The translations under genes and the position numbers were made by a program. The notes under the pieces were generated by a model that worked only from the letters and a program-made list of their open reading frames with translations, was not told where the DNA came from and ran no database searches. DNA of 64,000 nt from CAITWD01 sp963727285 (GTDB taxonomy: Bacteria > Actinomycetota > Thermoleophilia > Miltoncostaeales > Miltoncostaeaceae), in the NCBI GenBank assembly GCA_963727285.1, contig CAVSFF010000009.1:124001-188000 (forward strand). Reading direction: 5' to 3'. Shown here piece by piece: positions 10,801 through 21,567 of this stretch. How positions within the stretch are numbered: position 1 is the stretch's first letter; the number at the start of each line of letters is the position of its first letter.

Positions 10801-12508
10801 GTACTCGATCGAGGACCTGGCCCAGCTGATCGACGAGCTCAAGACGGCGAACCCCCACGTGCGGGTGATCGTCAAGGTCCCCGTGGTGCCGGGCATCGGC
10901 ACGATTGCGATCGGCATCGCCAAGGCGGGAGCCGACGTCATCACGCTCTCGGGCTTCGACGGCGGCACCGGCGCCGCCCGTCAGCATGCGCTGCGCCGCG
11001 CGGGCCTGCCGTGCGAGCTCGGCACGGTGCTCGCCCATCACGCGCTCACCGAGGCGGGCATCCGCGACCGGGTCGAGATCTGGGCCGACGGTGGCCTGCG
11101 CTCGGCCGACGACGCGCTCAAGCTGATCTGCCTCGGCGCCAACCGGCTCGGCTTCGGCACCGCCTCGATGGTCGCCATCGGCTGCACGATCTGCCGCGGC
11201 TGCCAGCTGGACACGTGCCATGTGGGCATCGCCACGCAGATCGAAGACCAGCACGAGGCCCAGGAACGCGGCCTGAAGCGCTTCGTTCCGCGTGAGCACG
11301 AGCCCGCCACCGACGCGCTGGTGCGCTACTTCACCGAGATGGGCGCCGCCATGCGCGCCCGCGCCGGCGAGATGGGTGTCACCGATATCCAGGACCTGGT
11401 CGGGCAGGCCAATCACCTGGTGCAGGTCTCACACCACGAGCGCCTCGACCTCGGCGGGCTGCTGACCCCGGTGCGGGAGCGCGTCATCACCGCACCCGAG
11501 GGCCAGGCGCGATTCTTCCGCGAGTTCAACCCGCCGCCGCCGCACCGCGCGCCGGAAGTGGCCGCCGAGCGCCTGGCGGCGGGCTCGGCGCTCGCGGTCG
11601 AGGAGGAGGCGGCGACGGCGGCCGACCGCAATCTCGGCACGGATCTGGCCGGGATGATCGCCCGCTCCCACACCCACGTGAACACCAGCTGGAACTTCGG
11701 TGCGCTCGGGGGCAACGGCTCGAACGGCCAGAACGGCGGGAACGCGAACATCCTGGTCGATGCCGAGCAGGCCAACGGCCACGCGCCGCTGGTCGACCTG
11801 GCGTTCACCAAGGGTGCGGCCGCCGGATCCGGCCTGGGCGCATTCAACATCGGTGGCGTCCGCATGCGCGTGTTCGGCGGCGCCCAGGATGGCGTCGGCA
11901 AGTGCGCGCTGGGCGGCGAGATCCAGGTCCTCAAGGCGCGCAACAGCCAAGGGCGAGTGGGTCGGCGGCCACGTCGGCAAGAGCTTCGCCTACGGCGCCC
12001 AGCGGGGCTTGTTCCTGATCCAGGGCGACACCGACGCACGCGCCTGCATCCGCATGTCCGGGGCCGACGTGGTCCTCGGCGGGGAGCCGCAGGGAGCCGC
12101 TCAACGACCGCAGCGGGTCGTTGGCAGCCCGCGCCAACTGCAAGGGCTTCGCGTTCGAGTACATGACCGGGGGGCGCGTGGTCGTGCTCGGCGACCCGGG
12201 GCCGTGGATCTGTTCCGGGATGACCGGCGGGGTCATCTACTGCCGCCAGAACCCGGACTGGAACCTCGACAGCAGCGCGATCCGCCGTCGCCTGTCCAAG
12301 ACGGCCAAGGTCACGATGCTGGAACTCGACGAGTCGGACGAGGCGCAGGTCGCCGATCTGCTGGCCAAGTACCGCCAGGCCCTGGAGGAGTCCGGGCAGC
12401 CGGAGGCCGCCGCGCGACTCGACCCGCTGATCGCAGGCACCGGCCGAGCACTTCATCGCGCTCTCGCCGGTGACCCAGCAGGCGGATCCGAACATCTCGA
12501 CCGAATAG
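7829..12508 (+). CDS. gltB: Glutamate synthase large subunit (GOGAT alpha)
   Basis: Makes glutamate from 2-oxoglutarate and glutamine, with the glutaminase and synthase halves in one chain; about 1559 residues, normal for GltB. A class II amidotransferase nucleophile is seen in IEHDACALAAFV (Cys25; the propeptide would be the first 24 residues), with HRSGSVDGEGDGSGLL and AHNRYSTNTYPTFSR also diagnostic. The central domain runs from about 9330. The FMN domain has SSMSFGSQSEIAF, NGEGGE and GQGAKPGEGGHLPG, and the 3Fe-4S site is GCTICRGCQLDTCHVG (C-x5-C-x4-C). A beta-helix GXGXG domain forms the C-terminus. AAGAGG lies seven bases before the ATG. About 15 frame breaks (for example near 8330, 8775, 9165, 9440, 10300, 10385, 10625, 11950, 12090 and 12440) plus an in-frame TAG at 8607-8609 interrupt it. 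No gltD is in the window. Confidence 0.93.
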
Positions 12509-12660
12509 CCCGCCCGCGCGCCAGCCGGGCGGCGGCGGCATCAGGCCGTGCTCCCCGCGCCCCGCCCTGGCACCCGGAGCCGCGCCCGTATCCTCCCAGC
12601 ACCGCCGGGAGCCATCGCCGGATGGCCGAGATCGCCGCGCCGACACGGAGCTCCGGATAG

Positions 12661-13533
12661 GTGAATTTCAACCGCTCGATCCCCATCGCCGCCGGCATCG
12701 TGCTCGTCGCGGTGCCATCGGCGCGTTCGTCGATCTGGCGGTCACTCCAGCGCGGCTACTGGGTTCCGCCGGTCAACTCGACGTTCCTGATCAAGCTCGG
12801 CTCGCCCCTGGACACCTCGAGCCCGACCGACCTCGGCGACGGCGAGTACAACTACCAGGGCAATCCGGCCAAGCCGCCCACGGTGTACGACATCGACGGC
12901 AACAACAACACCTCCGCCACCGTCGACGCGCTCCACGCACGCGGCGCGCACGTGATCTGCTACGTCCCGGTCGGCGAGTGGACGCCGTACATGTACAACG
13001 CCAACGACCCCAAGTTGGGCGCCGCTCGAGGGCCAGCCGTTCAACGGGGTCGACCGCTGGCTGAACACGAACCCCGCCGGTCCGAACTACCACACCCTGC
13101 TCGAGCTGAGACGCTCCAGTTCGAGAACTGCAAGAACAAGGGCTTCGACGGCATCCAGCCCGACGGCGCCGACGAGGCCGAGGGCCACGGGGTCAGCTTC
13201 AACGGGACCCCGCTGACGGTGGCCGAAGTCCACGCCTACCTCATCCAGCTCGTCTCGATCGCGCACTCGGTCGGCCTGAGCATCGGGCAGCTGGGCTACC
13301 TCGACCAGACCGCGGCGCTCGCGCCCCACTTCGATTTCGCGATCGTCGAGAGCTGCTTCCCAGCCGGCCAGTGCGGCCTGACCGCGCCCTAGCCAACGCG
13401 CACAAGGCGATCTTCGAGATCGAGTACACCGCCTCGCCCAGCGCGTTCTGCCCCGCCGCGGCCGCCGGCGGCCGGATCGCCGGCCGCTACGACCCGACCC
13501 TGAACGGCAAGCCTGCGGATCCCCTGCACCTGA
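12661..13533 (+). CDS. GH114-like secreted glycoside hydrolase (endo-alpha-1,4-polygalactosaminidase family)
   Basis: Starts with GTG and a signal-peptide-like N-terminus (RSIPIAAGIVLVAVPSA). The TIM-barrel hallmarks of GH114 follow: TVYDIDGNNNTSATVDAL, GAHVICYVPVGEW, KNKGFDGIQPDGADE (acidic catalytic region), AHSVGLSIGQLGYLDQ and FAIVESCFPAGQCG. The family acts on galactosamine-rich exopolysaccharide; the actual substrate is unknown. Frame breaks near 13018-13110 and 13385. The end is uncertain: with one more break near 13525 it ends IPCT at 13533, matching the short Cys-containing tail usual in the family; otherwise the frame runs to 13649. Confidence 0.7.
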
Positions 13534-13688
13534 CGGGACTCGCGGATCACATCCGCCCCCTGTGGGCCGGTCCCGACGACGCGACCGTCCGAACGGGTCT
13601 AACCTCGAATCGGGGCATGCGTTCGGCGCACGACTCGCCTGCCCGCTGACCCGCGCCGCGGGCGCCGGATCCCGGGACGGAGGCTCAC

Positions 13689-14554
13689 ATGAACGGCGTG
13701 ATCGCCGTCATCGTCATGGTCGTGATCCTGGCGATCATCTACGTATCGATGGCGGTGAAGGTCTTCAAGCAGTACGAGCGCGGCGTGCAGCTGCGGCTCG
13801 GCAAGCTCGTCGACGGGCCGCGCGGGCCCGGGCTGATCTTCATGTCCCGTTCATCGACCGCATGCACCGCGTGTCGCTGCGGATCGTCACGATGCCGATC
13901 CAGTCGCAGGAGATCATCACCCGCGACAACGTCACCGTGGACGTCTCGGCGGTCGCCTACTACCGCGTCGTGGATCCGGTGCAGGCCGTCCTCGCGATCG
14001 AGGACGTCGAGTCCGCGATCGCCTACATCGCCCAGGCGACGCTGCGCGCGGCCATCGGCCAGCACACCCTCGACGAGGCCCTGACCGAGCACCGAGGACC
14101 TCAACAAGCATGTGCGGGACATCCTCGACGTCCAGACCGAGCCGTGGGGCGTCAAGGTCACCCTCGTCGAGCTCAAGAACATCCAGCTGCCCGAGGCGAT
14201 GAAGCGCGCAATGGCCAAGGAGGCCGAGGCCGAGCGGGAGAAGCGCGCGAAGATCATCAGCGCCAACGGCGAGGCGCTCGCGGCGACCGAACTCGCCCAC
14301 GCCAGCGACGTGATGATGCAGCACCCGATCGCCCTGCAGCTGCGCAACCTGCAGACCCTCGTCGAGATCTCGGTCGACAAGAACTCGACGATCGTGTTCC
14401 CCGCGCCGTTGATGAGCGCGATCACCGACCTGGTGAGCTTCCTGACCCGCGGAAGCGGTGACCGTCACCGAACGGCGCGATCACGGCACCGGCGGAGGTC
14501 ACCGAGCCCGGCGCGACCGACCGAGCGCCGCCGATCCCCGCACCCGAGCCCTAG
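13689..14554 (+). CDS. SPFH/band 7 (stomatin-like, slipin) membrane protein
   Basis: About 288 residues. An N-terminal membrane anchor (VIAVIVMVVILAIIYVSMAV) is followed by the band 7 domain: KVFKQYERGVQLRLGKL, PFIDRMHRVSLRIVTM, the stomatin signature ITRDNVTVDVSAVAYYRVVD, a long helical segment KRAMAKEAEAEREKRAK, and a C-terminal hydrophobic patch. The tail is Pro/Ala-rich, ending PIPAPEP. Slipins organise membrane microdomains and often pair with NfeD proteases; none is adjacent here. GGAGG lies five bases before the ATG. Frame breaks near 13845, 14093 and 14455. Its stop overlaps the convergent permease end. Confidence 0.85.
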
Positions 14555-16006
14555 GCCGCCCGCGGTGCGCAGCCGGCCGGATCCGGGTGCCGTCGGCGCG
14601 CGGCGGCCGGCGAAGGCCGCCGGGTTGCTGACGAACAGGTCCCGGCAGTACTCGGCGCAGAAGTAGTACGTCGCGCCCGCCGACCTCGGCCGACAACGCG
14701 GTGGCGGGATCGACGGTCATCTCGCAGACCGGGTCGATCGCGGCGCGGCGCCGGCGTCCGCATGTCGTGGCCGTGACCATCGCGGTCGCCGGGCCCGTCG
14801 CCCGTCAGGAAGGACTGCCGACACGCGTCCGAGCAGAAGTAGTACGTCGTCCCGCCGAGCTCCGCCCGCAGCGCCTTGCTGCGATCGACGGTCATGCCGC
14901 AGACCGGATCCTTGACCCCGCGACGCATCGTCAGCCCGAACAGGGCGACGAAGACCACCAGCCCGAGGATGTTGAGCACGAGCTTGTAGTCGAGCTGGAC
15001 CGCGCCGAACAGGTCCGCGCGACTGGGCCGGGCGGCGGGGATCGCGCCGAATGCGGCGAACAACCCCGCGACCGCCAACCCGGCCAGCACCATCGTCACG
15101 TACATGAGCGCCGTGATGCGGACCGTGAACGTCGTGCCGTAGTACTTCTGGTAGATGGCAGGATCGGCAGCACGATCAGGTCGGCGAAGATGAATGACAT
15201 CACGCCGGCAAACGAGAACCCGCCGGACCACAGCACGGCCGCGAGCGGCACGTTGCCGACCGAGCACACGAACGACGCCACCGCGATCAGCGGGCCGATC
15301 AGCACGTTCTCGATGATCCGGATCGGCGCGGGTGCGGACTGCAGGAACAGCGCCTGGAAGAACCCGTTGCCGAGCAGGCCGATGAACCCGGCCAGCAGGA
15401 ATCCGATCCCGATCTCGCGGTAGAGCATCTGCACGTCGCCGCGGAAGTTGTGGGCGACGTCCGACCACGCGTCGATCGAGCGCACGCGTGACCCCAGGGC
15501 GCGCCGCTCGGACTCGGCCGGCGTGGTGCTGGTGCCCGGTATCGGCCGCCTGCGCGTGGCGCCGCGCCCGCTCCTCGAGACGCGGCGAGACGAACAGCCG
15601 GCAGCAGCAGCCGCCATCAGCACGATCATGATGATGCCGCCGATGAACTCCCCGACGGCGAACTGCCAGCCGATCAGCGTCCACAGCACCAGACCGAGCT
15701 CCCAGACCAGGTTCGTCGACGCGAACTGGAACGCCAGCGCCGAGATCGCCGAGGCGCCCTTCTGGAACAGCGACTTGCCGATGGCGATCGCCGCGTACGA
15801 ACACGAGGAGGATGCCGCCCCGAGCCCCGTCGCCCGCGCCGAGCGACCCCGCCCCGAGGCGCCCATCGCGCGCTCGACCGAGTGCTGGGCACCCATGCCT
15901 GGACGATCGCCGAGATCGTGAACCCGAACACCAGCGCCCACCACACGGCGTACGCCATCAGCACCGCGTTCTTCAGGCCGTCCCAGATCGTGGTCACGAC
16001 AATCAC
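14551..16006 (-). CDS. DUF318/ArsP-type permease with two C-terminal YHS domains
   Basis: About 485 residues. A membrane permease region (ISAIVQAWV, IGKSLFQKGASAIS, EFIGGIIMIVLMAA, then FFQALFLQSAPAPIRIIENV, CSVGNVPLAAVLWSGG and ALMYVTMVLAGLAVAGLFAA) matches the PF03773-type permease fold. Two YHS domains follow: KDPVCGMTVDRSKALRAELG with YYFCSDACRQSF, and DPVCEMTVDPATALSAEVGG with YYFCAEYCRDLF. YHS domains bind metals and are typical of copper and heavy-metal proteins, so export of a metal or metalloid is plausible. The GTG start at 16006 is a choice; GTG at 15997 also fits. Breaks near 15890, 15590, 15160, 14760 and 14690; the exact end is uncertain. Confidence 0.72.
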
Positions 16007-16104
16007 GGGCCCGGGTTGTATCAGTCGCGGCCGGGCGGCGCCGCCGGTCGCGGGCCCGGACATGGCAGACTGCGCCGGTCGACCCCGGATGTCATGGAGC
16101 ACGC

Positions 16105-16426
16105 ATGTCCGACGTCATCGTTATCGCCACCTTCACCGCCAGGCCGGGCATGGCCGATGCGGTCGAGGCCGGCTCTCCACGCGCCGGTCGCCCCGACCCA
16201 CGCCGAAGACGGCTGCCTGCTGTATGCACTGCACGCGGGGGCCCCGACGACCTGACGTTCGTGTTCGTCGAGCGCTGGGGCTCCGCCGGCGGCGCTGGCC
16301 GCCCACGCCGCACAGCCCTGGGTCACCGGACTGTCGGCGCTCGCCGACGCTGCTGGACCGGCCCGCCGCGCGTCGAGACATTCCGTGCGGTGCCCGGCGG
16401 CGATCCGGACAAGGGGCTGTCTCTAG
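16105..16426 (+). CDS. Antibiotic biosynthesis monooxygenase (ABM)-domain protein
   Basis: About 107 residues. The start MSDVIVIATFTARPGMADAV, then GCLLYALHAG and LTFVFVERWGS, are the strands of the dimeric alpha+beta-barrel ABM fold, followed by a conserved His-rich helix (AAHAAQPWVTGLSALAD). Such proteins act as cofactor-free quinol monooxygenases or have unknown roles. Frame breaks near 16170, 16290 and 16345. The terminal codons are uncertain because the reading frame could continue beyond the TAG at 16424. It lies divergent from the YHS permease. Confidence 0.7.
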
Positions 16427-16447
16427 CAGCACCCGCGCCGCCGGCGG

Positions 16448-18357
16448 CTACACCCCGGCCGCCTCGGCCGCGTCCTCCCATTCGGCAGCGCCCAGGCAAT
16501 GTCCTCCTGCAGCGTGCGGTACTGGTCGCCGAGCTCGCTCGAGCGCACGTGGTCGCGAGCCGTCTCGGGGTCCACGAGCTGTGCGTCGAGCGCGCCAACT
16601 CGGCCTCGAGACGGCTGATCTTCGTCTCAAGCTGGCGCACCCGCCGGCCCGCGCCGCCCTTGGCGCTCCGCGCCGCGCCGCCGGCTCCCGGCGGCGTCGG
16701 TCGGCCGTCGGCGGCGCGGCCGGCTGTCGGGGCGCTGCGGCCGGCGCTGCCTCGGGCCGGCCGCGCGGGCACCGGCGCGGGCCTGCAGCAGGTCCGCCCA
16801 GCCCCCGTCGCGGGCCACCAGGTGCCGTCCTCGATGGCCAGCGTACGCGTCGCGACGGCATCGATCAGCGCGCGGTCATGGGAGACCAGCACGATCGTGC
16901 CCGCGTAGGCGTCCAGGGCCTCCTCGAGGGCCTCGCGACTCTCGGCGTCGAGATGGTTCGTGGGTTCATCGAAGACCAGCAGGTTGCCGCCGCGCGCGAC
17001 CAGCAGCGCGAGCTGCAGGCGCCGACGCTCGCCGCCGGACAGGTCCGCGACACGCCGCTCGGCGAGCTCGCCCGGGAAACAGGAACGCCCCCAGCAGGGT
17101 CCGGGCCTGGGTACGCGTGAGCGCCGTCTCGGCCAGGATCGTGTCGACGATCGTGCGGTCGCCGCGCAGCTCCTGATCGTGCTGGGAGTAGTAGGACAGA
17201 TCGACCCTGTGGCCGATCCCGATCCGGCCGGCCGTGGGCGGGCGCAGCCCGATCATCGTCTCGAGCAGCGTGGTCTTGCCCGCGCCATTGGGTCCGACGA
17301 TCGCCACGCGCTCACCGCGCTCGATCACCACGTCCGCCCGATCGATCAAGACCCGCTCGCCGACCGCCACGGTCATCCGGTGTGCCTCGAGCACGACGCG
17401 GCCGCTCGCGGCGACCGGCGGGAAGCCGAACGCCAGGGCCTTGGCGGAGCGGTTGACCTCGGGCCGGGCGATGCGATGCAAGCCGCTTGCGCGCGACTTG
17501 GCCTGGCGCGAGCGCGTGCCGGCGCGCCAGCGCTCGACGAATCGCTCGAGGCGGGCGATCTCGGCGGCGGTCCGCTCGGCCTCCTTGGCCTGGACCGCGA
17601 GCCGCGAGCGCGCGCTCCTTGCGGAACCGCGAGTACCCGAACGGCCACAGCTCTGCTGCGGCCCCGGTCGAGCTCGAGTACGGCGGTGGCGATCGACTCG
17701 AGGAAGTAGCGGTCGTGCGAGACGAGCACCACCGCACAACCCATCTCGGCGATCGCGTCCTCGAGCCACTCGGTGCTCTGCACGTCCAGGTGGTTGGTCG
17801 GCTCGTCCAGCAGCAGGACGTCGGGCCGTGCGACCAGGGCGCGGGCGAGCGATGCGCGGGTGAGCTCACCGCCGGAGAAGACCGTCAGCGGGTCGGCCAG
17901 ACGCGCGTCCGGGATACCGAGTCCCCGCGTGACGCGCGTCATCCAGGCAGCGCCACTGGTAGCCGCCGGCGCGCTCCAGAGCTCGCGTGCGCGCGCTCGT
18001 AGGCCGCAAGAACCTGGGGCGCCGCGTCGCCCGGCGGCCATGCGGGCCTCGAGCTCGGCGAGCTCGGCCTCGGCGGCGATGGCGTCGGCCATGCCCTCGG
18101 CGACGTACTCCTCGAGCGTGCGGCCGGCGACCTCCAGCGGGGGCCGCTGGTCGTGCAGCGCGATGCGGGCGCCCTTCGGCAGGCTGACGCGCCCGCCGTC
18201 GGCGGCCAGCTGGCCGGCGATGATCCGCAGCAGCGTGGTCTTGCCTTCGCCGTTGCGCCCGACGACCGCAAGGCGATCTCCCGGGAGTGACACGGAACGA
18301 GACCTCATGCAGGATCTCGCGCGCACCGAAGCTCTTGGAGACCTGAACGACTTCCAC
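16448..18357 (-). CDS. ABC-F family ATPase
   Basis: Soluble twin-NBD ABC protein of about 636 residues with no membrane domain. NBD1: VEVVQVSKSFG, P-loop VVGRNGEGKTTLL, signature FSGGELTRASLARAL, Walker B VLLLDEPTNHLD, H-loop VLVSHDRYFL. The linker is Arg-rich and helical. NBD2: IVGPNGAGKTTLLETM, a signature around 17020-17060, FDEPTNHLD, VLVSHDRALID. A C-terminal coiled coil (LETKISRLEAELA) ends PEWEDAAEAAGV. ABC-F proteins act on ribosomes (EttA-like factors or antibiotic protection); the subtype cannot be fixed by eye. GTG at 18357 is the best start. Breaks near 18280, 17960-18010, 17620-17650, 17080, 16840 and 16560. Confidence 0.85.
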
Positions 18358-18378
18358 AAGCGGGTAGGGTAGCGGGCA

Positions 18379-19613
18379 GTGACACCGCACAACGACCTCA
18401 GAGGTCATCAGGGACCCCGGCGGGGTCGCCGCCGTCGTCGCCGCCGCCCACGAGCACGGACGCATCGCGCTCGACTTCGAGTTCCTGTGGGAGCGCACCT
18501 ACGCGCCGCTGCGCCTGCCTGGCGCAGAGTCGCGATCGACGGCAGCGCGTCCACCTGATCGATCCGATCGAGGGCGCGCCGCTCGATCCGGTTGCCGCGC
18601 TCGTCGCCGACCCGGACGTCGACGTCGTCATGCACGCGCCATCATCGGATCTTGACGCTGCTCGGGAATGCAATTCGGCACGCGTCCCGACAGCGGGTTC
18701 TCGACGTCCAGCTCGCCGCGGGGTTCATCGGGATCGGGGCCGGACAAGGGTCTGGGCGTGCTGCTCGACCGCGGGCCTGAAGGTCAAGCTCGACAAGGGC
18801 GAGCAGTACACGGACTGGAGCCGACGGCCGCTGACCGAGCGTCAGCTGACCTATGCGGCCGCCGACGTCGCCTATCTGGTCGAACTCGCCGACGAGTTCC
18901 TGGCGCGGGCGGAGCGCCTCGGGCGCGACTCGTGGATCGCCGAGGAGATGGCGCGCCGCTACGGGCCGGACTCGCGCTGGGTGCCGGAACCCGAACGAGG
19001 TCTGGCGGCGGGTCAAGGGCCAGGGCAAGCTCTCCCCCGCCGATCGTGCGGTGCTGCGCGCGCTGGCCGCCTGGCGCGAGCGCGAGGCGGCGCGCCGTGA
19101 CCGGCCGACGGCGTGGATCGTCCCCGACCGGACGCTGCTGGAGATCGCGCGCCGGCGACCGAGACCACGGATCCAGCTCGCCGACGAGCGCGGGCTGCCG
19201 GAGCGCATGCGCCAGTCGGATCTGGAGGGCATGCTCGCGCGCCATCGCCGAGGGTGCGGCGGCGGAGCCGATCCACCTCCCCCCGGCCCCGCCCGCCGAG
19301 CTGCAGGCCCGCATGGACACCTTGGGACCCCTCGGGCAGATCCTCGTCATCGCCCGCGCCGCCGAAGCGGAAGTGGCGCCGAGCCTGGTCGCCACGCGCG
19401 ACGAGATCGAGACGTTTCTGTGGGGCGAGTTGGGCGCGCGCGACGCACCGACTCACCGCTTGCGACCGGCTGGCGATTCGAGCTCGCCGGGCAGGTCCGC
19501 TGCGCGACCTTGCCGAGGGGCGGATCGCGCTGGCGCCCGCCGCGACGCGGCCGTTCCTGCGGCAGATCCCCCGCGACCCGGATCAGCTAGGCCGCGGACG
19601 CACCGCGCGATGA
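18379..19613 (+). CDS. rnd: Ribonuclease D
   Basis: 3'-5' exoribonuclease of the DEDDy family that trims tRNA and other stable RNAs; about 411 residues. Catalytic motifs: ALDFEFLWERTYAP (Exo I, D-x-E), DVVMHAPSSDLTLL (Exo II Asp) and LTYAAADVAYLVEL (Exo III, Y-x3-D). A first HRDC-like helical domain begins near KLSPADRAVLRALAAWRE. It starts with GTG, 21 bases from the divergent ABC-F start. Frame breaks near 18405, 18515, 18645, 18745, 18990, 19250 and 19490. The stop overlaps the ATG of the phosphatase gene (ATGA). Confidence 0.85.
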
Positions 19614-21166
19614 CGGCGCTGAACGCGCAGGGCCCGGTCGAGCGGACGCGTGCGGTGATCGACATGGGCTCGAACTCGTTCCGCCTGGTCGATCTACCGG
19701 TACGTCCCGGGACGATGGTTCCGCCTCGTCGATGAGATCCGCGAGCCGGTCCGGCTGTCGGAGGGGACCGTTGACGGGGCCATCACGTCGGTCGGCACTT
19801 GCGCGCGCCGAGCCGCGCCGCACATCTGTACGCGGCCTACTGCGATGCCGCCGGGATCGACACTGTCGATGTCGTCGCGACGTCGGCCGTACGCGAGGCG
19901 GCCAATCAGCGCCCAGGTCCTCGAGGCGCTGACCGCAGGGCGGTTGGGCGTCCGCGTGCTCTACGGCCGAGCAGGAGGCCTGGTACGGGTACCTCGGGGC
20001 GGTCAACGGCACGACTCTCGACGACGGCTGGTTCATGGACCTCGGCGGAGGCTCGATGCAGATCGGCCGAGTCGACGATCGCCAGCTGACGCGCAGCATG
20101 AGCGCGCCGCTGGGCGCGGTCCGTCTGACCGAGACGTTCCTGACCGGCGATCAGCGCAACCCGAAGGACATCGCGGCGCTGCGCCGCGCACGTCCGGGAA
20201 CGGTGGCCGAGCTTTCGACTGGATCGGCGGCGACGGCCACCTCGTGGGCATCGGCGGGGCGCTGCGGACCCTCGCCGTCATGCAGCAGCGCGCCGCGCGG
20301 GGTCCGATGGGCGATCCAACGGATACCGGATGGCCGTCACGCGCTGGCCGAGACGATCGACGTCGCTGACCGAACTTCCTGCCGCCCAGCGCTCCCGGCT
20401 GCCCGGCCTCCGCGCCGACCGGGCCGACATCATCCTCGCGGCCGCGCTGGCCGATCGACGAGGTGGTGCGCGCGGTCGGGACCGACGTCATCGAAGTGTG
20501 CGGGCAGGGGCTGCGCGAAGGCGTGTTTCTCGAGCACTACCTCGCGCCCGCCAGACCCCCGCTGCTCGCGGACGTCCGCCGCAGTTCGGTCATCAACGCC
20601 GCCGAGAGCTTCGGGTACGACGCCGAGCACGCCGAGCCAGATCGCGCGGGTCGCGCTGATGGGCTTCGACGCCACCGCGGCCGCCGGGCTCCATGCCGGC
20701 GATCCCGACGAGCGCGAGACTGCTGTGGGCCGCCGGCGATGCTCCACGACGTCGGCGTGCTGGTCGGTTACTCGGCGCACCACCGCCATTCCGAGTACCT
20801 GGTCCGCAACGCCGGCTTGCCCGGCTTTCATGCATCGCGAGATCGCGCTCATCGCCTGCATGGTGCGCGGGCACCGCAAAGGGATTCCGTCGCTGGACGG
20901 CTACCGGACATCCTCGAGCCCGGCGACGACGAGATGTTCGCCCGGGGCGTGGCGCTGCTGCGCCTCGCCGAGCAACTCGAGCGCGCCAAGGCCGGCCAGG
21001 TCGCCGACCTGCGCTGCCGCCTGACCGACGTCGGGGCTCGAGTTCCAGGTCGACTGCGTCGGCGATCCCTCCCTGGCGTTGTGGTCGGCCGCACAAGAAG
21101 CCGACAATCTTCGCGCGCGTTCGGGCGCCCGGTACGAGCTCGTCGGCGCGGCCGTGGCCGGCCTAG
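19610..21166 (+). CDS. Ppx/GppA phosphatase with C-terminal HD domain
   Basis: Exopolyphosphatase/guanosine pentaphosphate phosphatase family, about 518 residues. ASKHA-fold motifs: AVIDMGSNSFRLV (phosphate 1), VVATSAVREAAN, WFMDLGGGSMQIG (phosphate 2) and VIEVCGQGLREGVF. The C-terminal HD-type helical domain shows MLHDVGVLVGYSAHHRHSEYLV and ACMVRGHRKGIP. It degrades polyphosphate or pppGpp; which one cannot be decided from sequence. Translation is probably coupled to rnd by the ATGA overlap. Breaks near 19690, 19795, 19910, 19965, 20190, 20450, 20635, 20725, 20830, 20910 and 21040. The 3' end overlaps the convergent SUI1-like gene. Confidence 0.85.
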
Positions 21167-21495
21167 CCGCCCGCCAGCTTGATGCGGTAGCGCCCCGTGA
21201 GGTGCGCGAGGATCTTGTCGCGGTGATCGCCCTGGATCTCGACGACGCCGTCCTTGAGCGCCCCGCCGGATCCGCACAGCCGCTTGAGCTCGCGCGCCAG
21301 CGCGGCGGCGTCGCCGGCGGGACCCCGGTGACCAGCGTGACCGTCTTGCCTTTGCGGCCCGCCGAGGTGCGCGAGACCCGCACGATCCCGTCACCGGGCG
21401 GGCCGGGCGGGCGGTCGTGCGGCGGGGCTCGTCGACCGGCCCGACTCCGACGAGTAGACCAGGCGGGTGTTGTCGGGATGGCGTCCGGAAGACAT
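21163..21495 (-). CDS. SUI1/YciH-type translation initiation factor-like protein
   Basis: About 110 residues. The N-terminal tail MSSGRHPDNTRLVYSSESG is followed by the SUI1 (eIF1-like) domain: VRVSRTSAGRKGKTVTLVTG, the conserved basic GRKGK motif, a helix with LKRLCGSGGALKDG, and the C-terminus QGDHRDKI followed by RYRIKLAGG. Bacterial YciH resembles eIF1 and has been linked to start-site stringency or stress repression of translation. Frame breaks near 21415 and 21330 and in the helix region. Its stop shares bases with the phosphatase end (CTAG). Confidence 0.75.
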
Positions 21496-21567
21496 CGGCG
21501 CCCAGAGTAGCCGAGCACCCGACGGACCGGCGCAGCGGGTCGGTGCCGTCCGCCCGGACGCGCGAGC

